DNA of 21,828 nucleotides, from the IMG/VR virus record IMGVR_UViG_3300042319_001382, positions 1 through 21,828 of that record; one strand, written 5' to 3'. Both the position numbers and the translations under genes were made by a program. This stretch comes from a virus. Below the pieces are notes generated by a model. That model saw only the letters and a program-made list of their open reading frames with translations. It made no database searches and was not told the DNA's origin. Below are positions 5,638-13,974 of the stretch, piece by piece (positions within the stretch are counted from its first letter, which is position 1; every line of letters begins with the position of its first letter).

Positions 5638-8600
5638 ATGGACATCGCCACGCTCAAAATCGCAATAGACACGCGGGAGGCATTGACCGCCCGGCGTGTG
5701 CTTATAAGCATCGAAGACCAAGCGGGCAAGACCGAGAAAGCCACCATAAGGATGGCGAAGCAAAGCACCCATGCGCTCGGCGATATGTCGGGCTTTATCG
5801 GGCGAGTTGCTGGCGCTTTGGCCGCGGCAAACTTGGCCCAGCAATTTATCAGAGTGGCCGATTCGGTGACGGTGCTCAACAACCAGTTGAAGCTGGCCAT
5901 GGGCACCGCTCAGGCGGCTGGGCAAGCCTACAAAGATCTCTACATCATCGCCCAGCAATCGCGGGTTTCGTTCACCAGTCTGGGCGGCACGTTTGCGCAA
6001 ATCCGCAGGGCGACCGAGGATACGGGACTGAGCTATGGCCGCTTGCTGACAGTGACCGAGGCCATTGGTAACGCCATGGCGGTGTCAGGTGGAGCTGCGC
6101 ACAGTATGAACGCGGCGCTGATCCAGTTACAACAGGGCTTGGCATCTGGCACATTGCGCGGCGAAGAACTGAACAGCGTCATGGAGCAGACGCCACGACT
6201 GGCCCAAGCCATTGCAGACGGTTTGGGCATCACCCGTGGACAGCTTCGCGCAATGGGTCAAGACGGCAAGCTGACGAGCGATGCCGTCATTCGCGCGCTG
6301 GAATCGCAAGCTGGCGTACTCAAGGGCGAGGTGGCCAACTCCACACTGACAGCTGGGCAGGCTTACACGGTCATGGCAAACGCCACGACAAAGATGATCG
6401 GGCAATTTGACCAATTGACGGGCGCAAGTGCTGGAGTCGCTTCGGCCATGAAGTCTATCGGTTCGGCCATGGATGGTCTGGGCGTTTTCATCGAAAACAA
6501 CAAGGAGGGAATTTTGGCGATTACGGGCGCTCTGGCTGGCGCGGCGGTCGTTGCGGGCATTGTGAAAATGGCGGGCGCTATCGGGCTTGTGACTGCGGCG
6601 TTTACGGCGCTGACTGCGGTTATTGCGGCCAACCCCGTGGGCCTTGTCTTGCTTGGCATTGGTGCAGTTGGTGGGGCTATTGCTGGCATGAATGCGTATA
6701 ACAACGCCTTCGCAAAGACCCGCGAGGGCATGGTTGAGACAATCAAGCGACTGGAAGAAACCAACAAGTCAGTCGAGAAAAGCATTTATGGGCCACCAAA
6801 AGCGGCGGCGATGCAGCACGTAGAGGCGCGCCGGAAACAAATCGAAGGCTTGCGCAAAGAGATCGAAAAGCTGGACGCAGCGGCAATCAAGGCGGGCGGC
6901 GGATCCGGCTCAATTGGCAGCGGCGACACCGCATTGATGCGAGAGCAGGGCAAGGCTTATGCGGCCATGGCCGGGGAGCGTCAGAAATTCATTGATGGGG
7001 CAATGACGGCCACTCAAAAAATGAATGCAGAGCTTGAAAAGGCTCGCAAGGCATTTGGCGGCATGATCCCTCAAAACGTGGAAGAGGCCATCAGGGGGAA
7101 ATATGCGGGGGCAATTGAAAAGGCCACAGACGAAACAAGAAAGCTGATCGATGCCGGTATTGAACTTCAAAAATCGCTCACTGCAAAAGATTCCGGGCTT
7201 TCGCCGGAATTTGCAAAGCAGTTGGAATCGCTTGATGCGGCATACAAGTCCGGGAAATTAAGCACTGACCAACTGCTGGAATCTCAGCGCCTATTGCTTG
7301 AGCAACAGCCATTTATGATTGACGCGGCGAAACGTGAGGCCGATGCTATCAAGGAAGCGGCAAAGGCCCAAGAGGCCATGACCAAGCTGCACGAAGACAG
7401 CCTAGAAGCTCAAATCAGGCGCGTCGAATCGCTGCAAACAGAGGAAGCGGCGGTAAAAATGGCGCGTGAGTTGAATGTCTCACTCGCCCAAGCGGTCGAG
7501 ATGGTCAACATCGCCAAGCTCAAAGAGCAGCAAATCGCGGCCATGAGAAATCCCGAAGCGGTGGCGGCTATTGAGCGCGAGATTGAAGAGCGAAAAAAGC
7601 TGATCGACCTGATCGGCAGTAAAGAGGCGCGCGAGGCTTCAACCAGGGCGGCGGAAAAATCGGCGGCTGACTGGAAGCGCACGGCTGAAAAGATTGAGGA
7701 CGCGCTGACTGATTCATTGATGCGCGGCTTTGAAAGAGGCAAGGACTTCGGGCAGAACCTCAAGGACACGCTGGAAAACATGTTTAAGACCATGGTTTTG
7801 CGCCCGGTTATTCAGGCGGCCATTGGCGGCATTGGCTTGGGCGGTGGTAATGCGTCGGCTGGTGGTGTTGAAGGAATGATTACTAGGGGGGTTGGGAAAA
7901 TCCTAAATGGCGGCGGCAGTGGCGATCTTGTTTCGAGTTTGCGTGGGCTCATGAGTGGCCCGGCTAACTTTTTGACCGGGAAAACCATAAGCGCAGGCAT
8001 GGCTGGCGGGTGGACGCGGGTCGGGGATTGGCTGTCCACAAGCTCGAACAACACAATGGCCAATGCTGGATCTTGGATGCAGAACAACCCGCAGGCGGGG
8101 GCATACCTTGGCATGGCTGGTAATGCGATGGCTGGTTATGGCATAAGCAGATCGTTGTCGGGCGGATACAAAGTTGGAAACAAAGATTATGTTTCCGCAA
8201 TAGCCGGAATTGCGTCTGCAATCCCTAGCATCGGGCCAATCGCGGGGCTTGTTGGGGCGGCTGTAAACCGGGCATTTGGCATGAAGGCAAAACAAGTCAC
8301 AGGCGAATCATTGCGCGGTTCTTTCAGTGAATCAGGGGCCGACACATCTTCGGTGCAAAGCTGGTCTCAAAAAGGCGGATGGTTTAGACGCGGCAGAAGC
8401 GGCACAAACATCACGGCGGTGACTGGCGAGCTTGACGCTTACATGGATTCGACCATTGGAAGCATGTTTTCTGCTGCGCGTGAGGCGGCGCAAATTTTGC
8501 GAATGAATGCCGATGCGATCAATGGCTTCAGTCAGTCGATTGACCTGAATTTGATCGGCCTGAACGAAGAGCAGCGAAACAAGGCCATCAATGACGCCTT

Positions 8601-9609
8601 GGGGGGCTTTGGTGATGCACTTGCTCAAAAGCTAGGCGCGGAATCAATGGACGCGCTTGTTAAGTTTGCCCAGCAAGTCATGCAGCAGCGCACTCAGCTT
8701 GAGAATCAGTTGTTGCAGCTTCAGGGCAACACCACCGAGCTACGCAGGCGTGAGCGCGACTCCCTGCACGAATCTAACCGAGCCATATACGACCAGATCA
8801 AGGCTCTGCAAGACCAGGCCGCCGCAAACGAAAAAGCAGCCCAAGCCCAAGCCGAAGCCAACGCCAAGCTGCAAGCCATCGCGACAGAGCGCGCAAGCCT
8901 GCAAGACCAGCTTGACCAACTGCTGGGCAACACCGAAATTTTGCGAGCCCGTGAGCGCGCAGCCTTGCACGAATCTAACCGAGCCATATACGACCAGATT
9001 AAAGCCTTGGAAGATTCCAATGCAGCGGCAAAGGTGGCCGAGCAAATCGCCAGAGAACAGCAGCAAGCAGCAGAGCAAATCCGAAGCGCATGGAAATCCA
9101 TTGGGGATGGTTTGATGGACGAAGTAAACCGTATTCGAGGCATGGTTGCAAGCGAATCCGGGTACAGCTTGGCCTACCTGCAAAGCGAGTTCGCCATTCT
9201 CACGGCGGCAACACGGGCTGGCGACCAAGTGGCTGGCGGCAAGCTATCCGGCGTGGCGAGTGCCATCAGCGAAGCGGCAGCTATGGAGGCGAGAAGTGCA
9301 CTTGAGCTTGCAGTCATGCGCTCGAATGTCGCCAACTCACTTGAGCGCACGAATCAGATTGTGACGGGTGCACCAGTAAGCGTAAACACGCCCATATTGA
9401 CCTCAAACGCAGCCGAGGACACTAAGGCCATGCGCTCGCAAATCGAGGCCCTAAACGCCCGTATCAACGAACTGACCACAAACAGCAAGGCGGAGAATCA
9501 GGCGCAATTCAATGCCCTAAATCGCTTGGTGTCGATCATGGACAACGCAACGCAGGGCGGCTCAATGGCGGTGCGAACAATCAACGGCGAGACGGTCAAA
9601 ACATCATGA
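5638..9609 (+). CDS. Tail tape measure protein
   Basis: This 1323-aa protein sets tail length and would be ejected with the DNA. Residues about 60-240 form the tape-measure N-terminal domain, with VADSVTVLNNQLKLAMGT, LGGTFAQIRRATEDTG and GLASGTLRGEELNSVMEQTP. Residues about 290-352 are strongly hydrophobic membrane-type segments (ILAITGALAGAAVVAGIVKM and onward). Around 676-735 a lambda-tape-like C-terminal segment (RGFERGKDFGQNLKDTLENM) is seen. Residues about 1020-1140 hold two coiled-coil units with ESNRAIYDQIKAL. At about 0.15 nm per residue the tail would be near 200 nm. No clear ribosome binding site is visible; the stop overlaps the next start (ATGA). Confidence 0.93.
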   Translation: MDIATLKIAIDTREALTARRVLISIEDQAGKTEKATIRMAKQSTHALGDMSGFIGRVAGALAAANLAQQFIRVADSVTVLNNQLKLAMGTAQAAGQAYKDLYIIAQQSRVSFTSLGGTFAQIRRATEDTGLSYGRLLTVTEAIGNAMAVSGGAAHSMNAALIQLQQGLASGTLRGEELNSVMEQTPRLAQAIADGLGITRGQLRAMGQDGKLTSDAVIRALESQAGVLKGEVANSTLTAGQAYTVMANATTKMIGQFDQLTGASAGVASAMKSIGSAMDGLGVFIENNKEGILAITGALAGAAVVAGIVKMAGAIGLVTAAFTALTAVIAANPVGLVLLGIGAVGGAIAGMNAYNNAFAKTREGMVETIKRLEETNKSVEKSIYGPPKAAAMQHVEARRKQIEGLRKEIEKLDAAAIKAGGGSGSIGSGDTALMREQGKAYAAMAGERQKFIDGAMTATQKMNAELEKARKAFGGMIPQNVEEAIRGKYAGAIEKATDETRKLIDAGIELQKSLTAKDSGLSPEFAKQLESLDAAYKSGKLSTDQLLESQRLLLEQQPFMIDAAKREADAIKEAAKAQEAMTKLHEDSLEAQIRRVESLQTEEAAVKMARELNVSLAQAVEMVNIAKLKEQQIAAMRNPEAVAAIEREIEERKKLIDLIGSKEAREASTRAAEKSAADWKRTAEKIEDALTDSLMRGFERGKDFGQNLKDTLENMFKTMVLRPVIQAAIGGIGLGGGNASAGGVEGMITRGVGKILNGGGSGDLVSSLRGLMSGPANFLTGKTISAGMAGGWTRVGDWLSTSSNNTMANAGSWMQNNPQAGAYLGMAGNAMAGYGISRSLSGGYKVGNKDYVSAIAGIASAIPSIGPIAGLVGAAVNRAFGMKAKQVTGESLRGSFSESGADTSSVQSWSQKGGWFRRGRSGTNITAVTGELDAYMDSTIGSMFSAAREAAQILRMNADAINGFSQSIDLNLIGLNEEQRNKAINDALGGFGDALAQKLGAESMDALVKFAQQVMQQRTQLENQLLQLQGNTTELRRRERDSLHESNRAIYDQIKALQDQAAANEKAAQAQAEANAKLQAIATERASLQDQLDQLLGNTEILRARERAALHESNRAIYDQIKALEDSNAAAKVAEQIAREQQQAAEQIRSAWKSIGDGLMDEVNRIRGMVASESGYSLAYLQSEFAILTAATRAGDQVAGGKLSGVASAISEAAAMEARSALELAVMRSNVANSLERTNQIVTGAPVSVNTPILTSNAAEDTKAMRSQIEALNARINELTTNSKAENQAQFNALNRLVSIMDNATQGGSMAVRTINGETVKTS
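8765..8798 (+). repeat. 34-bp direct repeat in the tape measure gene, copy 1
   Basis: A 34-bp stretch starting TGCACGAATCTAACCG and ending ACGACCAGAT is identical at 8966-8999. The copies are 201 bp (67 codons) apart and in frame. They encode the HESNRAIYDQIK segment of two homologous coiled-coil units. Confidence 0.9.
8966..8999 (+). repeat. 34-bp direct repeat in the tape measure gene, copy 2
   Basis: This is the second identical copy of the stretch at 8765-8798. Flanking bases have diverged while the protein pattern (LGNTEILRARERAALHESNR against LQGNTTELRRRERDSLHESN) is kept, which suggests an older module duplication. Local conversion or selection may keep the core identical. Confidence 0.9.
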
Positions 9610-11393
9610 AATTCATCAAGCGCATCCCGATAACGGCGGGCATGATAAGCAACGAACAGGCGCAACAAACGGACCTTTGGTACACCAACGAATCCGGGGC
9701 ATTGGTTGCCGTTGCCCCATGGGTGTCCGGTCAAAACGTGGCAACTGGCGACCGCAGATCACACGATCAAAAGGTGTGGCAAGCACTCAACACGCACGCA
9801 AGCACGGCAGAGCCTGACTTATCACCGACACTGTGGGCATTTGTCGCACCGACAAACCGATGGGCGGCTTTTGATGATGCCGTTGGAAGTGCCACGCAGG
9901 AAACGGGGTCAATATCGTTCACCCTTACGCCGGGCGAGAGGTTTGATTCTTTTGGGTGCTTGGGAATGCAGGGAAGTAGTTTGATCGTGGATGTTGAAGA
10001 TCCGAATGCTAACTTCTTCACGGATTTTGTTAGCAGGACATTACCATCAGCGCGATTTTGGTCTTCTGTTACTTACGGCGGCGGTTTATTTATTGCTGTG
10101 GCAGTTAACTCAGACTTAGCCGCCACATCAACCGATGGAATTAATTGGATACAAACAACATTACCATCAGCGCAACCTTGGCGTTCAGTAACCTACGGAA
10201 ACGGGTTATTTGTTGCTGTGGCAGATGGAAACGTAGCCGCCACATCAACCGATGGGATTAATTGGACAAGCAGGACATTACCATCAGAGCAAAATTGGCG
10301 TTCAGTAACCTACGGCGGCGGTTTATTTGTTGCTGTGCAATCTTCTACAAGCGTAGCCGCTACATCAACCGACGGGATCAATTGGACAAGCAGAACATTA
10401 CCATCATCGCAAACTTGGTATTCTGTCACTTACGGCAGCGGTTTATTTGTTGCTGTGGCGATTGGCTCAAACGTAGCCGCCACATCAACCGATGGGATTA
10501 ATTGGACACAAAGAACATTACCATCAGCGCGATTTTGGTCTTCTGTTACTTACGGCGGCGGTTTATTTGTTGCTGTGGCAGTTAACTCAGACTTAGCCGC
10601 CACATCAACCGATGGAATTAATTGGATACAAACAACATTACCATCAGCGCAACCTTGGCGTTCAGTAACCTACGGAAACGGGTTATTTGTTGCTGTGGCA
10701 GATGGAAACGTAGCCGCCACATCAACCGATGGGATTAATTGGACAAGCAGGACATTACCATCAGAGCAAACTTGGTATTCTGTCACTTACGGCAGCGGTT
10801 TATTTGTTGCTGTGGCGATTGGCTCAAACGTAGCCGCTACCGCCACATACAGCGGCACGTTTTACACCACCACCATCCCCTTGATTGAGGACGAAGAGCC
10901 CGTTATTGATTTTTGGACGTATTGCTTTGCCGGATTCAAGCAAAAAGAAAACATCCTCGTCACTGGCCTGAACAGTGCAAGCTATACCACCGCCCGAATC
11001 AAAATCACAATCAGCGGTGCAACAACAACCGACCCCGTGAAACTTGGGACGTTCAATTTCGGCATGGTGCAAGTATTGGGCATTACTGAGATGGGCATGA
11101 AAACGGGCATCACGAATTACTCGTCCTACAATGTTGACCAATTCGGCGTGACTCGAATCATTCCCCAAACATTTGCAAAAAAAATCAATGCCAACGTGAT
11201 GGTTGACCGTGCGGGCTACAACACGGTGTTTCAATCATTGGTGGACTACAAAGACACAGCCGTGATTGTGTTCCCGAGCGATTCGGAGGACTACTCAAAA
11301 GCAATTACTTACGGCCATATCCGTGAATGGTCATTGTCGATTGACTACCCGACTTATACAATGCTGCCCATTGAAGTGCGCGGCCTAACCTGA
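9606..11393 (+). CDS. Tail tip/fibre protein with seven tandem propeller-type repeats
   Basis: This 595-aa protein starts on the ATGA overlap with the tape measure stop. Residues 1-142 form an N-terminal domain beginning MKFIKRIPITAGMISNEQ. Residues 143 to about 414 hold seven repeats of 39-40 aa with the pattern LPS-x-W-SVTYG-GLFVAVA followed by VAATSTDGINW. Seven units of this size with an Asp-box-like STDGxxW turn suggest a seven-bladed beta-propeller. The last unit lacks the STDGINW closing. Residues about 415-595 form a separate C-terminal domain ending TYTMLPIEVRGLT, of a type common in betaproteobacterial phage tail proteins. A role at the tail tip in receptor contact is inferred from position and fold. 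Confidence 0.75.
   Translation: MKFIKRIPITAGMISNEQAQQTDLWYTNESGALVAVAPWVSGQNVATGDRRSHDQKVWQALNTHASTAEPDLSPTLWAFVAPTNRWAAFDDAVGSATQETGSISFTLTPGERFDSFGCLGMQGSSLIVDVEDPNANFFTDFVSRTLPSARFWSSVTYGGGLFIAVAVNSDLAATSTDGINWIQTTLPSAQPWRSVTYGNGLFVAVADGNVAATSTDGINWTSRTLPSEQNWRSVTYGGGLFVAVQSSTSVAATSTDGINWTSRTLPSSQTWYSVTYGSGLFVAVAIGSNVAATSTDGINWTQRTLPSARFWSSVTYGGGLFVAVAVNSDLAATSTDGINWIQTTLPSAQPWRSVTYGNGLFVAVADGNVAATSTDGINWTSRTLPSEQTWYSVTYGSGLFVAVAIGSNVAATATYSGTFYTTTIPLIEDEEPVIDFWTYCFAGFKQKENILVTGLNSASYTTARIKITISGATTTDPVKLGTFNFGMVQVLGITEMGMKTGITNYSSYNVDQFGVTRIIPQTFAKKINANVMVDRAGYNTVFQSLVDYKDTAVIVFPSDSEDYSKAITYGHIREWSLSIDYPTYTMLPIEVRGLT
10032..10845 (+). repeat. Seven in-frame tandem repeats (117-120 bp units)
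   Basis: Units begin at 10032, 10152, 10269, 10389, 10509, 10629 and 10746. Units 2 and 6 are 117 bp and the others are 120 bp, except the last, which is incomplete. Units 5 and 6 (10509-10745) are nearly identical to units 1 and 2 (10032-10268): they differ in the first two codons and one internal base (ATT/GTT). Unit 7 starts like unit 3 and continues like unit 4. This shows a block duplication followed by loss of about one unit. Confidence 0.95.
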
Positions 11394-11403
11394 GAGAAAG
11401 CCC

Positions 11404-12117
11404 ATGCCAGTACCAATTCCACCAACAACACCCGGCGCACCGCCAGCAGCGCCACAGCGAAGCGAGCCGTCCACGTTTTCGGCAAGAATGGATGCTTGGC
11501 TTCTTTGGTTCGCGTCATTCTGGACTTGGCTTTTCGATCTCGTTCCATGGATTCAAGCCCGGGCGAATGACACCGAATCATGGGCGAATCAGGCAAGCCA
11601 AAGCGCAACCACGGCTGGCTTGACGGCCAATGCTTCGATGTGGAATCCGTCCACCAACTATGCCCTTGGTCAAAACGCAATCAGCCCGACCAATTTCCAG
11701 ACGTACCGTAGGCGGGTTGCCGGGGTAAGTGCCACTGACCCGGTAAGTGATGCAACGAATTGGGCGGCGGTGGCGGCGGTTCCTGACGAGAGCGTGACCG
11801 CAGCCAAACTTGCAAATGGGCTTTTTGCTTGCCGTGCATGGGTGAACTTCAACGGCACTGGCACTGTGGCGATTCGTGCTAGTGGGAACGTGTCGAGTAT
11901 TACGGACCAGGGAACGGGAGCATTCGTCATCAACTTCACGACTGCGATGCCTGACTCTGCCTACGCTGCTGTGGGAACTGCTGTTAACTCGGAAAACTTT
12001 TTTACTGGCATCACTTCTTCCATTCCCACGCAATTGTCGGGCTGCGAAATAAGGGTGACGACTGATGCTGGCTCTTTAAATGACCCAAATTTTTGCTCTT
12101 ACGCATTCTTTCGTTAA
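11404..12117 (+). CDS. Tail fibre-like protein
   Basis: This 237-aa protein begins with a Pro-rich segment (MPVPIPPTTPGAPPAAP). An aromatic-rich stretch follows at about 28-50 (MDAWLLWFASFWTWLFDLVP), then a helical linker ANDTESWANQASQSATTAG. The C-terminal half, from CRAWVNFNGTGTVAIRASGN to the FFR end, is a widespread phage fibre tip-type domain. This domain is often exchanged between phages and contacts receptors. It lies directly after the propeller tail protein. No separate chaperone of the lambda Tfa type is recognised, although the next genes may serve it. Confidence 0.75.
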   Translation: MPVPIPPTTPGAPPAAPQRSEPSTFSARMDAWLLWFASFWTWLFDLVPWIQARANDTESWANQASQSATTAGLTANASMWNPSTNYALGQNAISPTNFQTYRRRVAGVSATDPVSDATNWAAVAAVPDESVTAAKLANGLFACRAWVNFNGTGTVAIRASGNVSSITDQGTGAFVINFTTAMPDSAYAAVGTAVNSENFFTGITSSIPTQLSGCEIRVTTDAGSLNDPNFCSYAFFR

Positions 12118-12126
12118 GGACTCCCC

Positions 12127-12468
12127 ATGACCCAAGTAATCATCTACAACCAAGACAACGGCGTAGTCGCTGTCATCATCCCAACACCAGAAGCCCTTGC
12201 ACTGTACGGCATCCAAGCCATTGCAATCAAGGATGTTCCTGCTGGCAAGCCATTCAAGATCGTGGACGCTGCTGACATCCCATCGGATCGCTCTGAGCGC
12301 AATGCGTGGACGGTTGACGAAGCAGACCTGACTGACGGCATCGGCGGCGAATCAAACGAATTTGAGGAGGCGGCAGATATTCCATTCAGCCCAATCGTGG
12401 ACGCAAACGGAAACCAGTTCATCAGCACCACGTCGCTGTTATCGCATTGTGTTCAGGAGGCGGCATGA
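12127..12468 (+). CDS. Small phage tail-associated protein, unknown function
   Basis: This 113-aa protein begins MTQVIIYNQDNGVVAVIIPT and contains ALYGIQAIAIKDVPAGKPFKI. AAGGA lies 6-7 nt upstream of the ATG. Proteins with this opening usually follow fibre genes in betaproteobacterial phages, so an accessory or assembly role in the tail is possible. Function is not known. Its stop overlaps the next start by 4 nt. Confidence 0.75.
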   Translation: MTQVIIYNQDNGVVAVIIPTPEALALYGIQAIAIKDVPAGKPFKIVDAADIPSDRSERNAWTVDEADLTDGIGGESNEFEEAADIPFSPIVDANGNQFISTTSLLSHCVQEAA

Positions 12469-12650
12469 TCATCAAAATCGACCCAGCAAAACTTTTGCCA
12501 AATGCAGAGCAAATCGAAGCCCTACGCAAAATTGCATACCGCGAAGAAAGCGACCCACTGTTTTTCAAGTGGCAGCGCGGCGAAGCAACCGAAGCCGAAT
12601 GGATTGCGGCTGTAAACGCCATCAAAGCGCGATACCCTGAGCCAACCTGA
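12465..12650 (+). CDS. Small conserved phage protein, unknown function
   Basis: This 61-aa protein begins MIIKIDPAKLLPNAEQIEAL and ends AIKARYPEPT. The ATG at 12465 is chosen because it overlaps the upstream stop (ATGA) and has a perfect AGGAGG at 12455-12460. An in-frame GTG at 12447 would place that site inside the coding region. It has a helical, acidic-basic composition with FFKWQRGEATEAEW. It sits between the fibre accessory gene and the holin. Confidence 0.75.
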   Translation: MIIKIDPAKLLPNAEQIEALRKIAYREESDPLFFKWQRGEATEAEWIAAVNAIKARYPEPT

Positions 12651-12677
12651 CCCACCGGGAAACACTGCTGAAAGAAA

Positions 12678-13052
12678 ATGAACATGGCCGAACCTTCATC
12701 CTCTGCTGTTGGCGGATATGCCGCCTACAAACTCGCCCTTGCCTTGGGCCTACCTGCTGGCATTGCCGCTGTCGTGGTCATGCTCTGGGTGCAACCCAAA
12801 AGCCCGCGAGAATGGACGCTTGCCCTGATATGCACCATCGCCGGGAGCTTGTACGGCGGCGCTTATGCCGTGCGACACTTCGGCTTGCAAGATTGGGGCC
12901 AGACTTTCGAGGGTGAACTGGCCTTGGGCGGCATCCGCTTGTTGTGCGGCCTGCCCGCATGGGTCATTATTCGGGCCGCTTTTTTGTGGGTTGAAAAGCG
13001 CAATGGAAAAGACATTGTTGAACTGTTGACTGATGCGAAGGAAAAGAAATGA
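12678..13052 (+). CDS. Holin
   Basis: This 124-aa protein has three predicted membrane segments: about residues 17-41 (LALALGLPAGIAAVVVMLWV), 47-66 (LALICTIAGSLYGGAYAV) and 82-104 (LGGIRLLCGLPAWVIIRAAF). A charged C-terminal tail ending DAKEKK follows. Three segments plus the position before the endolysin fit a class I-type holin that forms membrane holes at lysis. A second ATG six bases in (12684) could be a dual start, as in lambda S, but this is speculative. It overlaps the endolysin start by 4 nt. Confidence 0.78.
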   Translation: MNMAEPSSSAVGGYAAYKLALALGLPAGIAAVVVMLWVQPKSPREWTLALICTIAGSLYGGAYAVRHFGLQDWGQTFEGELALGGIRLLCGLPAWVIIRAAFLWVEKRNGKDIVELLTDAKEKK

Positions 13053-13546
13053 CAAAGCTGATCGAGGCTGGCCGCAAATACTTAGGCCAACGCGAAGTGC
13101 CCGGCCCCGGCGTGAGTGCATGGATTCAAAAGCTGTGGGCAGACTTGCCCGGTGGCAAGTGGTTCTGGACGCATTACGGTGAGGATGATTCCAAACTGCC
13201 TTGGTGCGGCGCATTTATGGCCCGTGTGTGCAAAGACGTAGGGCTTGACCATCCAAAACAATACGCGAGCGCGGCATCATGGGGGGCATGGGGCGAAAAG
13301 GTAAGCGGGCCACACATGGGCGCTGTCGCTGTGCTGACCCGTGCGGGCGGTGGCCATGTGGGGATCGTCACGGGCGTAACCGCAAAGGGCGACATGGTGC
13401 GCCTGCTGGGGGGCAACCAAGGCGATGCAGTGAGTGAAGTGTGGTTCCCGGTCGGTCGCATTACGCACTATCGCAAACCCGCTGGGGCAACCCTCCCATT
13501 GGCCGAAGTTGCCACCGTCACCGCCATGAGCAGGTCCGAAGCATGA
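13049..13546 (+). CDS. Endolysin, CHAP/NlpC-P60-like peptidase (TIGR02594 type)
   Basis: This 165-aa protein cleaves peptide links in peptidoglycan after holin triggering. Catalytic-type residues are Cys53 in PWCGAFMARV, His103 in GGHVGIVTG and Asn123 in LLGGNQGD. The N-terminus EAGRKYLGQREVPGPG matches the TIGR02594 opening. No signal peptide or cell-wall binding domain is seen, so export would depend on the holin. Start and stop overlap the holin and Rz genes by ATGA. Confidence 0.88.
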   Translation: MTKLIEAGRKYLGQREVPGPGVSAWIQKLWADLPGGKWFWTHYGEDDSKLPWCGAFMARVCKDVGLDHPKQYASAASWGAWGEKVSGPHMGAVAVLTRAGGGHVGIVTGVTAKGDMVRLLGGNQGDAVSEVWFPVGRITHYRKPAGATLPLAEVATVTAMSRSEA

Positions 13547-13974
13547 GCCCGTTCAAAATTTCCATGTGGCTTGCTGGGGGTGCGTTCGTAGCTTGGACAC
13601 ACTTCACGGCTTACCGCTTCGGTGGCGACGCGGTAAAAATGGAGGTCTTGGCTCAGTCGCTGAAAAGCATCGAGCAAGCCCGCGCACAAACTCAGGAATG
13701 GGCCGACAAAGCCACCAAAGCACAAAACGAGTACCAACATGCAACACACAAAAATCAGCTTCTGGATCGTCGTATTCGCGGCCTTGTTGACGGGATGCGC
13801 AGCGCCCCAACATCCAGCGAGCTTGCCCAGCAACCCAGCGCCGCCCTCGTTGACTATGCCGCCGAAGTCGAACGAGATTTTGCAGAGTGTCGAGCAGCAG
13901 TTGCAGACTTGGGATCAACGGCAGCAAGCGCGTCGGCAGCGGCTTGGGCTTTGAATGACGCTTGGCCGGATTGA
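13543..13974 (+). CDS. Rz: Rz-like inner-membrane spanin
   Basis: The start at 13543 overlaps the endolysin stop (ATGA), giving a 143-aa protein. Residues about 5-24 (KISMWLAGGAFVAWTHFTAY) form a single N-terminal membrane segment. A long charged coiled coil follows, with EVLAQSLKSIEQARAQTQEW and QHATHKNQLLDRRIRGLVDG. This is the layout of i-spanins, which fuse inner and outer membranes in the last step of lysis. An Rz1 lipoprotein frame is nested inside. The 3' 121 bp overlap a convergent leftward gene. Confidence 0.82.
   Translation: MSPFKISMWLAGGAFVAWTHFTAYRFGGDAVKMEVLAQSLKSIEQARAQTQEWADKATKAQNEYQHATHKNQLLDRRIRGLVDGMRSAPTSSELAQQPSAALVDYAAEVERDFAECRAAVADLGSTAASASAAAWALNDAWPD
13739..13954 (+). 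CDS. Rz1: Rz1-like outer-membrane spanin lipoprotein, nested in Rz
   Basis: The +1 frame inside Rz encodes 71 aa. A signal peptide ends in the lipobox LLTGC with Cys20 as the lipidation site. A proline-rich stretch follows (APQHPASLPSNPAPPSLTMP), and then a helical end. Signal, lipobox and proline-rich mature part are the defining features of Rz1. The gene lies entirely within the Rz frame, as in lambda. The lipoprotein would pair with the Rz C-terminus across the periplasm. Confidence 0.88.
   Translation: MQHTKISFWIVVFAALLTGCAAPQHPASLPSNPAPPSLTMPPKSNEILQSVEQQLQTWDQRQQARRQRLGL

Noticed and set aside
8657-9115. A 152-codon plus-strand frame within the tape measure gene
   Set aside because: It is a frame-shifted reading of the repetitive coiled-coil region, rich in Ser, Lys and Pro, without start signals.
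10032-10845. Regular direct repeats resembling a CRISPR array
   Set aside because: The repeats are in frame, encode a consistent protein motif, have no unique spacers and no Cas genes nearby.
10032-10845. Diversity-generating retroelement target
   Set aside because: Differences between repeats are not confined to adenine positions, there is no template repeat, and no reverse transcriptase is encoded in the window.
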